64,000 nt of DNA from Lactococcus ileimucosae (GTDB lineage Bacteria > Bacillota > Bacilli > Lactobacillales > Streptococcaceae): the NCBI RefSeq assembly GCF_943193185.1, contig NZ_CALPDE010000003.1, positions 62,001-126,000 of the forward strand, written 5' to 3'. Under the pieces are notes generated by a model. That model worked only from the letters and a program-made list of their open reading frames with translations. It did no database searches and was not told where the DNA came from. The stretch's first letter is position 1. Each line of letters begins with the position of its first letter. Shown piece after piece: positions 27,824 through 36,269 of this stretch. Position numbers and translations under genes: made by a program.

Positions 27824-27975
27824 GTACTCATTCTACCATATTTTAGTAATTTTTTAAAAAAGTTATGCTTATCACTTTGCAAAGTTAGCTCTATTCTTAC
27901 CGTTACTATGTTTAAAACTTCCTAAGGATTGGTTGAAAAATCAACATAAAAAGCGGAATTTCACCGCCTTACTGT

Positions 27976-28908
27976 TTAAAAAGAGTAAATCCACGTGTTT
28001 TTCGCTCCATTTTTCAAAAGTTTTTGGCTGATATGGATGGCATCTTTTTCATTAGAAGCCAGAGCGACCATTACTCCGCCTAAGCCAGAACCCGTGAGCT
28101 TAGCTCCCAGTGCGCCATTTCTTAGGGCTGTATCCACAAGAGTATCCAGACGTGGATGCGACACACCAAGGGCTGAGAGATTTTCATGGGCTTGATTCAT
28201 CACTTGCCCAAACTCCTCCAATTTATTGGTCATCAAAAAATCTTTTGATGCTTTAGAAAGGCTCCCCAGATTCTCAATATATTCTTGAGCCTTTACCTTG
28301 TTGTCAGATAACTTTTCTCTTACTATACTGATAGCCTGACTTGTAAAACCATGTACTCCTGAGTCTCCGATAACCAAATGACCTGAAAGCTTCAAGTCAA
28401 AGGGTTCCGCTGTTTGTCCCTTGATAAACCAAAGAGGCGAATCAGAATTAACGGTTGCCACATCAATACCCGATGAGCGCCCGTGTGTGATGTTCTCTGA
28501 GAAATTAGCAAAAGATAAAAGAGTCTTATCCGTTAGCTCTGTATCAAAGAAATCATAAAAAGCACGTGTGATGGCTGTTGCCAAAGCAGCGGATGCCCCC
28601 AAACCACGACCCAGAGGAATATTGGAATCTACTTCCAAGGAAAAAGGAAGCTTTACAGACTGAAATTTCTCTAACAGACGTAAAATAAGTTGGCGTACCC
28701 CCTCAAATTCGTCTCCCAACACATCTAATCGACGACGAGATTCATTATTTTCAATATATTGTCCGTATTTGATAGAAGAAATCGTAACCGTTGTTTTCAA
28801 AATCTTGACAGGAAGCGCAATGGCAGGCTGCCCATGGACAACTGAATGCTCCCCAATCAAAATTAATTTAGCATGAGCTGTTCCTGTGCCCATTTTATTT
28901 GTAGTCAT
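27976..28908 (-). CDS. mvk: Mevalonate kinase
   Basis: 310 residues from the ATG at 28906-28908, with GGAGA 11 nt upstream; a TTG-started extension of 14 codons is less likely. GHMP kinase: AHAKLILIGEHSVVHGQPAI, IPLGRGLGASAALATA as ATP loop, and KLTGSGLGGVMVAL at the C-terminus. First committed kinase of the mevalonate pathway. Separated from mvaD by a stress gene and toxin-antitoxin-like DNA. Confidence 0.94.
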   Translation of the reverse strand: MTTNKMGTGTAHAKLILIGEHSVVHGQPAIALPVKILKTTVTISSIKYGQYIENNESRRRLDVLGDEFEGVRQLILRLLEKFQSVKLPFSLEVDSNIPLGRGLGASAALATAITRAFYDFFDTELTDKTLLSFANFSENITHGRSSGIDVATVNSDSPLWFIKGQTAEPFDLKLSGHLVIGDSGVHGFTSQAISIVREKLSDNKVKAQEYIENLGSLSKASKDFLMTNKLEEFGQVMNQAHENLSALGVSHPRLDTLVDTALRNGALGAKLTGSGLGGVMVALASNEKDAIHISQKLLKNGAKNTWIYSF

Positions 28909-29069
28909 AACTATAAATTCTCCATTAAGGTACACAAAGGTACTTGACAATTTTATAAAATTTGAGAGTGAAAATCAAGTGGCAATTCCTTTTTAAGAAA
29001 ATCTTTAGGGCAAATGGCGGCTTTGTCCTCTCTTTTCCTAAATTTTAGAAAAAAAGTTATAATGAAGCT

Positions 29070-29249
29070 ATGGAAAATTTACGTTTGGCACTTGAAAACA
29101 TGGAGATTGTTACTTTGGATGCAGCCATTAAATACAGTGGTTTAAGCAGAGAAGAGGTTCTTGATTTTATCCTTGACAATCCTCAGCTAAGGATTTTTGA
29201 TGAGACAAATCAGCGCTGGATTAATGAAAATGTGGACGGACACTGTTAA
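29070..29249 (+). CDS. Small conserved-looking protein, probably leaderless
   Basis: 59 residues (starts MENLRLALENMEIVTLDAAI, ends QRWINENVDGHC). It reads like a small helical, possibly helix-turn-helix protein: TLDAAIKYSGLSREEVLDFI resembles a recognition-helix layout. No SD; TATAAT at 29058-29063 ends 6 nt before the ATG. A good terminator follows at 29294. The promoter, frame and terminator together make it a believable gene; function unknown. Confidence 0.65.
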   Translation: MENLRLALENMEIVTLDAAIKYSGLSREEVLDFILDNPQLRIFDETNQRWINENVDGHC

Positions 29250-29293
29250 GCATAGTCAGAACTGTTCAGATAAAAAATTTATCCAAAATCAGT

Positions 29294-29342
29294 AAAAATC
29301 GCTCTATTCTTCTCTGTTGAATGGAGCGATTTTTACTTTTTA
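29294..29342. terminator. Bidirectional terminator between the 59-residue gene and rsmI
   Basis: AAAAATCGCTC ... GAGCGATTTTTAC with A/T runs on both sides; serves the plus gene and the converging tmk-rsmI operon. Confidence 0.88.
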
Positions 29343-29350
29343 AAATTTTT

Positions 29351-30217
29351 TTATAAGTCATGATATTGCGCATAAAGCTCTTGGCGCACCAAGTTCCGCT
29401 CTTTGGCAATTTGTTTAATGGCCACATTGGGCTTTATACCTTCTTCAACTAGACGAGCAACGGCCTCCAAAGGGGAAGTTTCTTCAACCCCCTCAATCTC
29501 TACCTCACCGCTAAAACCCGAAACGATAATCAAGCATTCTCCTTTTATCGGTTGTTCTTTCAATGAGGACAAAATTTCAGAAATTTTTCCGCGCCGGTAT
29601 TCTTCATAGATTTTGGTCAATTCTCTGACCAGAGTCACTTGGCGATCGCCATAAACCTGAAGTATATTCTCTAAAGTTTCTGCCACACGATAGGGGGATT
29701 CATAAAAAATCTGTGTTTCTGGATAAGACCGCTTCATTTCCAAAAACTTTTTCTGTTCTCCCTTTTTGCGTGGTAAAAAGCCATAAAAAATATGAGGCTG
29801 AGGCACCAAACCTGAGGCGATAAGCGCTGTAATACCTGCGGAAGCGCCCGGGAGAGCAATGACATCAATATTCCGTCTAATAGCTTCAACAACCAAGTCA
29901 TGACCAGGATCCGATATCGAAGGCATTCCTGCATCGGATACCTGAGCTACTGACTTTCCTGACAAAAGAAAATCCAGAATCTTGGGAATTTTCTCAAAGG
30001 AATTATGTTCATGAAAAGATTCTTGTGCAACTTTGATCTCAAAATGGTTTAAAAGTTTTTGAGTATTGCGCGTATCCTCACTTGCTACCACGTCCACACT
30101 GCGCAATGTTTCCAGAGCACGTAGGGTCATATCCTGCATATTTCCAATAGGCGTGGGCACCAAGTAGAGTTTTCCAGCTTTTTTTTCCCCTTTGAAACTT
30201 CTTTGTATATTGATCAT
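29351..30217 (-). CDS. rsmI: 16S rRNA 2'-O-ribose C1402 methyltransferase
   Basis: 288 residues from the ATG at 30215-30217, which overlaps the yabA stop (ATGA) and has GGAG upstream. Tetrapyrrole-methylase fold: [48 protein letters not shown] and [15 protein letters not shown]. Modifies C1402 in the decoding centre together with RsmH. Last gene of tmk-holB-ricT-yabA-rsmI. Confidence 0.95.
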   Translation of the reverse strand: MINIQRSFKGEKKAGKLYLVPTPIGNMQDMTLRALETLRSVDVVASEDTRNTQKLLNHFEIKVAQESFHEHNSFEKIPKILDFLLSGKSVAQVSDAGMPSISDPGHDLVVEAIRRNIDVIALPGASAGITALIASGLVPQPHIFYGFLPRKKGEQKKFLEMKRSYPETQIFYESPYRVAETLENILQVYGDRQVTLVRELTKIYEEYRRGKISEILSSLKEQPIKGECLIIVSGFSGEVEIEGVEETSPLEAVARLVEEGIKPNVAIKQIAKERNLVRQELYAQYHDL

Positions 30218-30543
30218 CTGTATAAAAGCTCCAAACAATCCAAGCAATTCTCGCCATCTTGCAAACGTTCAGCATAATGTAAATGGCACACATGAAAGCC
30301 TTCATTAAAAATTTGAATAAGATTTGGATTAGGCTCATTTTTTGATTTTGAGCTAGCTTTTCCTTCTTTCTTCTCGACATGAGCCAAACGCTCACGTAGC
30401 TTTTCATTTTCCATGCGAATTGTCGCATTTTCTCTTAACGATTCATCAAGCGCATCACGTACTGCTGAGATCTGGCTCAATGTATAAGCTAAACTTTCTT
30501 CTAATAATCCAAGTTGCACATAAATCTCATTCTTATCAATCAT
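30214..30543 (-). CDS. yabA: Replication initiation control protein YabA
   Basis: 109 residues from the ATG at 30541-30543 behind GGGGGAA. N-terminal coiled coil (residues 1-55) and a C-terminal zinc site of His-Cys and Cys-Cys ([22 protein letters not shown]). It bridges DnaA and the beta clamp to limit re-initiation. Standard place between ricT and rsmI. Confidence 0.93.
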   Translation of the reverse strand: MIDKNEIYVQLGLLEESLAYTLSQISAVRDALDESLRENATIRMENEKLRERLAHVEKKEGKASSKSKNEPNPNLIQIFNEGFHVCHLHYAERLQDGENCLDCLELLYR

Positions 30544-30579
30544 TGTTTCCCCCATAAATCACCTAGATATTAAGATTTT

Positions 30580-31353
30580 TTACATCTCAATCTCTGAAAT
30601 ATCAAACTCTTTTATCGTATGCTCAAGCTGTAGCTTAATTTTATTGTTCAAAATATTCAATCCGATAACTTTTCCTTCACCTTGTGCAGTCGTAATATGC
30701 TCACCAAAATCAGGGAAATTTTTTCGTGCTTCCCGGTAAAACTCGTCTTCATAGGACAAACAACACATCAAACGCCCACAGAGCCCATTGAGCTTGCTTT
30801 GTTTCAAAGACAAGGACTGATTTTTAGCCATCTTAATTGAAACATTAGGAAATTCGTAGATAAATTCAGAACAACACAGCGGACGTCCACAAGGACCCAC
30901 TCCTCCATAAATCTTTGCAGCATCACGCGCACCAATCTGTCTGAGTTCAATACGTGTACGGAAAGTTGCTGCCAATTCTTTCAGTAACTCTCGAAAATCC
31001 ACTCTGTTTTCCGACGTAAAGGACACAAAAAGCTGACTCTGATTTAAATTATAAGCTGCGTTTGTAACCTTCATATCAATACCATGAGCAGCAACAATTT
31101 GACGAATTTTAGCACATGCTTTCTGCGAAAGTTCCTCCGTTGTTTCAATCAACTCCTTGTCTTCTTCTGTTACTGCACGCACAATTTCCCCCGAAGTGTC
31201 CACCTCACTTCCTTCCGGCAGTTGCTTTATCACACGCCCGTGACATTTTCCTTTTTCATTTTGGATAATGACTTGAGTTCTGGGCGTAAACGCTTCGCAG
31301 CCACTGACAAAGGTATTCTGTTCCCCATGCGTAAACTCTATTTCATAAATCAT
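30580..31353 (-). CDS. ricT: PSP1-domain protein RicT (YaaT)
   Basis: 257 residues with the PSP1 domain and the cysteine motifs GRPLCCSEF and CGRLMCCLSYEDEFY around residues 152-205. In Bacillus RicT acts in a complex with RicA/RicF, carries Fe-S clusters and affects RNase Y maturation of mRNAs, sporulation and competence. In cocci usually encoded between holB and yabA, as here. Confidence 0.93.
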   Translation of the reverse strand: MIYEIEFTHGEQNTFVSGCEAFTPRTQVIIQNEKGKCHGRVIKQLPEGSEVDTSGEIVRAVTEEDKELIETTEELSQKACAKIRQIVAAHGIDMKVTNAAYNLNQSQLFVSFTSENRVDFRELLKELAATFRTRIELRQIGARDAAKIYGGVGPCGRPLCCSEFIYEFPNVSIKMAKNQSLSLKQSKLNGLCGRLMCCLSYEDEFYREARKNFPDFGEHITTAQGEGKVIGLNILNNKIKLQLEHTIKEFDISEIEM

Positions 31354-31365
31354 AGTATTTTCTTC

Positions 31366-32229
31366 CTATTTCAGTACTATATATTCTAGACAAGCTCCGA
31401 AGCGAACATTACTTTTCCACATCTGTTCTGCCTGAAAAGTGTTTTGAAGCTTTTCAGACAATTTCTCCTGATTAAAAAGTTCTAAGAGCAGTGAAAAAAT
31501 AAGTTTCTGCTTCTCTTTTTCCTCAACATTCTCCACTACATTTGAAAGATAAAGAAAGGCTTCTCTCTGATCGGTTCTTATTAATTTTATCAGCTGTTGT
31601 AATTTATTGAGAGTCTCAGTAAACCAGGAGGCACCTGCTATCTCTTGGGCCTCTTCAACAGAAGTGCAAATTCGTCCAAGCAATTCTGCCTGTGTTTTTA
31701 AGATACCACTGTTTTCCAGAATTTCCTGCATATAAGCGCTGTTCTTCGGAAAGCTAAAGACTTGTGCCCGCGACTTTACCGTGGGTAAAATCAAATTTTC
31801 GTTTTCTGTCAACAAAAAAACATGGGTTGCATTATCTGGTTCTTCAATGGACTTAAGGAGAGCATTCGCTGCATTACTGTGCATTTTTTCTGCCTCGGTA
31901 ATGATCACTACTTTTTGACTTCCCTCAAATCCAGACTGGCTAAAAACCTCTGATAAATCGCGAATCTGACTTGTCTTTATAGTTTGCCCTTCTGGACGAA
32001 TGATGTGCAAGTCAGTAAACTCTTCCATCGCGACTAAACGACAATGTCGGCACGCTTCACAAGGTAGACCCCTCTTTGGATTTTCACAAAAAACCGCTTG
32101 GCTCAACCATAGCGCCATATCAAAACTGCCAAAACCACCACTAAACAGATAAGCATGACTCAACTTATGCTTTTGCAAAATATGTTGAAAGCGTTGATAA
32201 AGCATGGGTTGGATTTCTGCGATTTTCAT
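31366..32229 (-). CDS. holB: DNA polymerase III delta' subunit
   Basis: 287 residues. AAA+ clamp-loader subunit: HAYLFSGGFGSFDMALWL in place of a functional Walker A, zinc-binding CENPKRGLPCEACRHC, KVVIITEAEKMHSNAANALL and LKSIEEP with the sensor region. Opens the sliding clamp with delta and gamma/tau. Between tmk and ricT. Confidence 0.94.
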   Translation of the reverse strand: MKIAEIQPMLYQRFQHILQKHKLSHAYLFSGGFGSFDMALWLSQAVFCENPKRGLPCEACRHCRLVAMEEFTDLHIIRPEGQTIKTSQIRDLSEVFSQSGFEGSQKVVIITEAEKMHSNAANALLKSIEEPDNATHVFLLTENENLILPTVKSRAQVFSFPKNSAYMQEILENSGILKTQAELLGRICTSVEEAQEIAGASWFTETLNKLQQLIKLIRTDQREAFLYLSNVVENVEEKEKQKLIFSLLLELFNQEKLSEKLQNTFQAEQMWKSNVRFGACLEYIVLK

Positions 32230-32255
32230 AGAAACTCCTTAATTTTGAATTTTTA

Positions 32256-32885
32256 TTACAAGAAAAATCTTTTTTTGATAGCTTTTAGCGTATCTGCAAC
32301 AACTGTGTCAATATCTTGACTTGCATCTATTGTGACAAATCGTTCTGGTTCATTTTGCACAATTTCTAAGTAACCTTGTCTGACTTTACGATGCATTTCA
32401 GCACGCTCCAAGTCAAGGCGGTTCAGCTCATCCGTTCTGTTCTTCATGATTCGCTCCAGCGCAATATCTGTATCAATATCGAAATATAATGTTAAATCCG
32501 GTTTAAGACCGTCTGTTGCAAACGCATTAAGCCAATTTACAGGTTCAACGCCAAGCGCACGTCCATAACCTTGATAAGCAACTGAAGAATCAATAAAACG
32601 ATCGACAAGCACAAGTTTTCCTGCTGCAAGAGCCGGTAACATTTTCGTTTGCATGTGCAGCCGCCTTGCCGCAGCAAATAACATCAGTTCCGTCTTGCTG
32701 TCAATTTCTGTATTCTCTGTGCTAAGAATTATATTGCGAATTTCTTCTGCCACACGTACTCCGCCTGGTTCCCGTGTTGCAAGCACTTCATATCGTGATT
32801 TTTCTAGTTCAGGAAGTATTTTTTGTAAAACAGTTGTTTTACCTGCTCCATCTGGACCTTCCAAACTAATAAGTATTCCGTTCAT
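32256..32885 (-). CDS. tmk: Thymidylate kinase
   Basis: 209 residues. P-loop [10 protein letters not shown] at residues 9-18, [18 protein letters not shown] and the LID region near [10 protein letters not shown]. Phosphorylates dTMP to dTDP. First gene of its operon; no SD, and an extended -10 (TGC-TATAAT, 32893-32898) ends 7 nt before the ATG, so probably leaderless. Confidence 0.96.
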   Translation of the reverse strand: MNGILISLEGPDGAGKTTVLQKILPELEKSRYEVLATREPGGVRVAEEIRNIILSTENTEIDSKTELMLFAAARRLHMQTKMLPALAAGKLVLVDRFIDSSVAYQGYGRALGVEPVNWLNAFATDGLKPDLTLYFDIDTDIALERIMKNRTDELNRLDLERAEMHRKVRQGYLEIVQNEPERFVTIDASQDIDTVVADTLKAIKKRFFL

Positions 32886-33239
32886 AACTTATATTATAGC
32901 AAAAAAGCAAGGAAGTTGCTTTTCTCCAAGTGCCCTGTTAGCTAAAATCCAGAAACGAATTTTTGTACTTTTTCAGCTGTAATTTGCTTGACTAACTTCC
33001 CCAAAATCTGAATCGTATATCAAGCCTCTTAATGTTACTTGGAAGATTATTGTGACAAACTCTATGCAAAAAATCTTATTTTGTAAACATTTTTTACCAT
33101 ATAAGTTTCTTATTTTACAAATGATTTCGCTTTTGTAAAATTTCTATATTATGGACATCTTTACCTTGCTATACTACTGTAATAATTGTATAATGAGAAA
33201 AGCAATTAATATTAAATACATCTAAGCGAAAGGATTATC
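32886..33239 (+). promoter_or_regulatory. walRKJ promoter region with an inverted repeat
   Basis: Promoter TTGCTA (33166-33171), 17-bp spacer, TATAAT (33189-33194), SD AAAGGA before walR. Upstream, TTTTACAA (33113-33120) and TTTTGTAAAA (33131-33140) form an inverted repeat, and a related TTTTGTAAACATTTTTTACC lies 45 nt further left. These are candidate regulator sites; the regulator is not identified. Confidence 0.6.
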
Positions 33240-33941
33240 ATGAAAAAAATTCTTGTTGTTGACGACGAAAAGCCAATTTCAGATATTGTTAAATTTAATC
33301 TCGTCAAAGAAGGGTATGAAGTAGTCACTGCTTTTGATGGTGAAGAAGCTCTTGAACTCTTTGAATCAGAAAAACCAGACCTTATCTATCTTGATTTGAT
33401 GTTGCCAAAAATTGATGGCCTTGAAGTCACACGTCAAATCCGTAAGACTTCTGAGGTTCCAATTTTGATGGTTTCTGCCAAAGATACAGAGTTTGATAAA
33501 GTTATCGGTCTTGAACTTGGCGCAGATGATTATATTACGAAGCCATTTTCAAACCGTGAATTGCTGGCCCGCATTAAGTCAAACTTGCGGCGAATTACAA
33601 ACATGCCTGTAGAACAACCCAAAGATTCTAAAAAAGAACTGGTTATCGGTACTTTGCGTATCAATCCTACACACTATGCAGCCTACAAAAATGAGAAACA
33701 GTTAGATCTCACGCATCGTGAATTTGAGTTGCTTTACTATCTTGCACAGCATCTTGGTGAGGTAATCACACGTGAAACGTTGCTTGAAACTGTCTGGGGC
33801 TATGACTATTTTGGTGATGTCCGTACTGTTGACGTTACCGTTCGCCGCTTGCGTGAAAAAGTTGAAGATACACCAAGCCGCCCACAATACGTATCTACAC
33901 GTCGCGGTGTTGGCTATTACATGAGCGAACCACATGAATAA
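33240..33941 (+). CDS. walR: Response regulator WalR (VicR/YycF)
   Basis: 233 residues: receiver domain (phospho-acceptor in DLIYLDLMLPKIDG, about D52; K in ITKPFSNREL) and OmpR-type winged helix (TRETLLETVWGYDYFGDVRTV, then DVTVRRLREKVEDTPSRPQY). It controls peptidoglycan hydrolase genes and is essential in many Firmicutes. Overlaps walK by 8 nt. Confidence 0.97.
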   Translation: MKKILVVDDEKPISDIVKFNLVKEGYEVVTAFDGEEALELFESEKPDLIYLDLMLPKIDGLEVTRQIRKTSEVPILMVSAKDTEFDKVIGLELGADDYITKPFSNRELLARIKSNLRRITNMPVEQPKDSKKELVIGTLRINPTHYAAYKNEKQLDLTHREFELLYYLAQHLGEVITRETLLETVWGYDYFGDVRTVDVTVRRLREKVEDTPSRPQYVSTRRGVGYYMSEPHE

Positions 33942-35352
33942 ATTCTTTAATTCGATAGTATTGAAAGGAGTAGTGATTCATCTACTTCTTTTTGGCATTT
34001 TTGAGATAATGAACAGTACATATTATCTTAGTGATACAAAAGCCCTCTTACTGTTTTTTATTTTTTACATTGTTACTCTGAGCTTGCTTATCTGGTACCT
34101 CAGCAACTTAGCACAGACTGCAAATAACATTTCCAATCAAGTTGATAATTTTCTAAATAATAACTATAAGAATCTCCAAAAATCAACGGAAAATGATGAA
34201 CTCTCTACAGCTTATAATAAATTAATCATGCTCGGACATGAAATCGAAGATCGACAAGAACATCTCGAAAATCAAAGAAACCAACTGGAAAGCATTTTGA
34301 CCTACCTTGTCGATGGTGTCATCACCACGGACAGACATGGACATATTAATTTGGCTAACCATGCAGCTCTAAATTTACTTGATCAGTCGAATGATGGTAT
34401 CCTCGGAAAAGAACTGATAGAGATATTAAAAATATCCGACAAATACTCTTTTCACGACCTGCTTCAGGAAGAACCTGAACTGATCTTAAACACTGTAAAC
34501 TGTGAAGGGGCAAGTGTTATTCTTCGTGTTAATTTCATGCTTTTTCGAAGCGAATCAGGCTTCATCTCTGGTATCATAGCCGTTTTGCATGACACAACTG
34601 AACAAGAAAAGACCGAACGAGATCGCCGCCTTTTTGTATCTAACGTTTCTCATGAATTACGAACACCTTTAACTTCTGTCAAGGCTTACTTGGAAGCACT
34701 AAACGATGGAGCACTGGCTGACCCTGACTTAGCGGCGAGTTTTGTTGACGTGTCTCTCAATGAAACAGACCGTATGATTCGGATGATTGGCGAGCTGCTA
34801 GAACTTTCACGCATGGATCAAGACAAAGTCAAACTTCATACTGAGATTATAAACTATGTTGACTTTATCAACTATATTCTTGACCGTTTTGATAAAATCA
34901 TCGAAAAAAATTATAGCAACTTCAAAATTAAACGCCAGATACCTCGCCAAGAAATTTGGCTTGAGATTGACACTGATAAGCTCTCGCAAGTTATTGACAA
35001 TATTATTAACAATGCCTTTAAATATTCGCCAAATGGTGGCACTATAACTGTAACGGTATGGTGTAATAACAATAAAGCATTTACCTCTATTGCTGACCAA
35101 GGTATAGGGATTCCTAAGCCTGCTTTGTCTAAAGTTTTTGATCGCTTTTATCGCGTAGATAATTCTTCTCGAAACAGTCAGATTGGTGGTACTGGTTTAG
35201 GACTGTCTATTGCCCATGACATTATGAAACTGCACAAGGGCGATATTCAGGTCACTTCTGACGGCAAAAATGGCTCAACTTTCACTCTGTCTTTCCCCTA
35301 CAGTGATGAAATCAATCAAGAAAATAATGACTGGGAGGATTTTGCTGAATGA
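33934..35352 (+). CDS. walK: Sensor histidine kinase WalK (VicK/YycG)
   Basis: 472 residues. Two N-terminal helices (about 8-25 and 34-53) with only a short outside loop, so it lacks the large extracellular sensor of Bacillus WalK; then a HAMP-like linker, a PAS domain (SILTYLVDGVITTDRHGHIN), the H-box FVSNVSHELRTPLTSV and the N, G1 and G2 boxes (NNAFKYSPNGG, DQGIGIP, GTGLGLSI). Partner of WalR in cell-wall homeostasis. Overlaps walJ by 4 nt. Confidence 0.95.
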   Translation: MNKFFNSIVLKGVVIHLLLFGIFEIMNSTYYLSDTKALLLFFIFYIVTLSLLIWYLSNLAQTANNISNQVDNFLNNNYKNLQKSTENDELSTAYNKLIMLGHEIEDRQEHLENQRNQLESILTYLVDGVITTDRHGHINLANHAALNLLDQSNDGILGKELIEILKISDKYSFHDLLQEEPELILNTVNCEGASVILRVNFMLFRSESGFISGIIAVLHDTTEQEKTERDRRLFVSNVSHELRTPLTSVKAYLEALNDGALADPDLAASFVDVSLNETDRMIRMIGELLELSRMDQDKVKLHTEIINYVDFINYILDRFDKIIEKNYSNFKIKRQIPRQEIWLEIDTDKLSQVIDNIINNAFKYSPNGGTITVTVWCNNNKAFTSIADQGIGIPKPALSKVFDRFYRVDNSSRNSQIGGTGLGLSIAHDIMKLHKGDIQVTSDGKNGSTFTLSFPYSDEINQENNDWEDFAE

Positions 35353-36161
35353 GCAAGGAAGCAGCATTTAAATATTCAATTTTAGCCTCTGGAAGTACTG
35401 GAAATTCTTTTTACTTAGAAACACCTCAAAAGAAAATCCTCGTCGATGCGGGACTATCTGGTAAAAAAATAGAAAGTCTTTTAAGAGAAATTGACCGTGA
35501 TATCAAGGACATCGACTCCCTTCTCATCACACATGAACACGGTGACCATATCAAAGGGATTGGGGTTCTTGCGCGGAAATACGGTATCCAACTTTACGCC
35601 AATGAACTGACTTGGCAAGAGCTGGACAGTAAAAATTCATTGGGAAAAATCCCGCATGAACAAAAACATGTTTTTGAAATGGGAAAAACTAAAACTTTCG
35701 GTGACATTGACATTGAAAGCTTTGGTGTCAGCCATGATGCTATTGCCCCTCAGTTTTATCGTTTTATGAAAGACAATAAGTCCTTTGTTTTGTTGACCGA
35801 TACAGGTTATGTTAGTGATCGGATACGAGGAACAATTGAGAATGCAGATGCTTATCTCATGGAAAGTAATCATGATATCGAAATCCTTCGTATGGGCGGC
35901 TATCCTTGGAAAACAAAACAACGTATCCTCAGTGATCAAGGGCATTTGTCCAACGAGGACGGTGCTGAAGCAGCCTTTAGGGTTCTAGGAAACAAGACAA
36001 AACGTATCTTCCTCGGTCATCTTAGCTTGAACAACAACATTCAAGAGTTAGCCCACATGACTATGGACGGGTTTCTTGCTCAACATGATGTGGATACTAA
36101 ACGTGATGTACATATCATTGACACCAGTCATGAGCATGCAAGCAAACTCTATGATATTTAA
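35349..36161 (+). CDS. walJ: Metallo-beta-lactamase fold hydrolase WalJ (VicX/YycJ)
   Basis: 270 residues. Metal-binding THEHGDHIKG near residue 60, LLTDTGYVS and GHLSLNN. Probably a nuclease of the YycJ family that works in DNA repair or replication with the WalRK pair; biochemical role in cocci is not settled. Last gene of the operon. Confidence 0.94.
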   Translation: MSKEAAFKYSILASGSTGNSFYLETPQKKILVDAGLSGKKIESLLREIDRDIKDIDSLLITHEHGDHIKGIGVLARKYGIQLYANELTWQELDSKNSLGKIPHEQKHVFEMGKTKTFGDIDIESFGVSHDAIAPQFYRFMKDNKSFVLLTDTGYVSDRIRGTIENADAYLMESNHDIEILRMGGYPWKTKQRILSDQGHLSNEDGAEAAFRVLGNKTKRIFLGHLSLNNNIQELAHMTMDGFLAQHDVDTKRDVHIIDTSHEHASKLYDI

Positions 36162-36194
36162 GATAAATCCGGTATTCCCCTAAAGAGGAAACTC

Positions 36195-36247
36195 AAAAAT
36201 CGTTCAGTCAAGCCTTTCTTTAGGCTAAGATTGAACGATTTTTTTGC
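36195..36247. terminator. Terminator shared by walRKJ and copy B
   Basis: AAAAATCGTTCAGTCAAGCC ... GGCTAAGATTGAACGATTTTTTT, long stem with A and T runs on both sides. Confidence 0.9.
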
Positions 36248-36269
36248 TGTTGAGTAAGATTAAGGGGTT

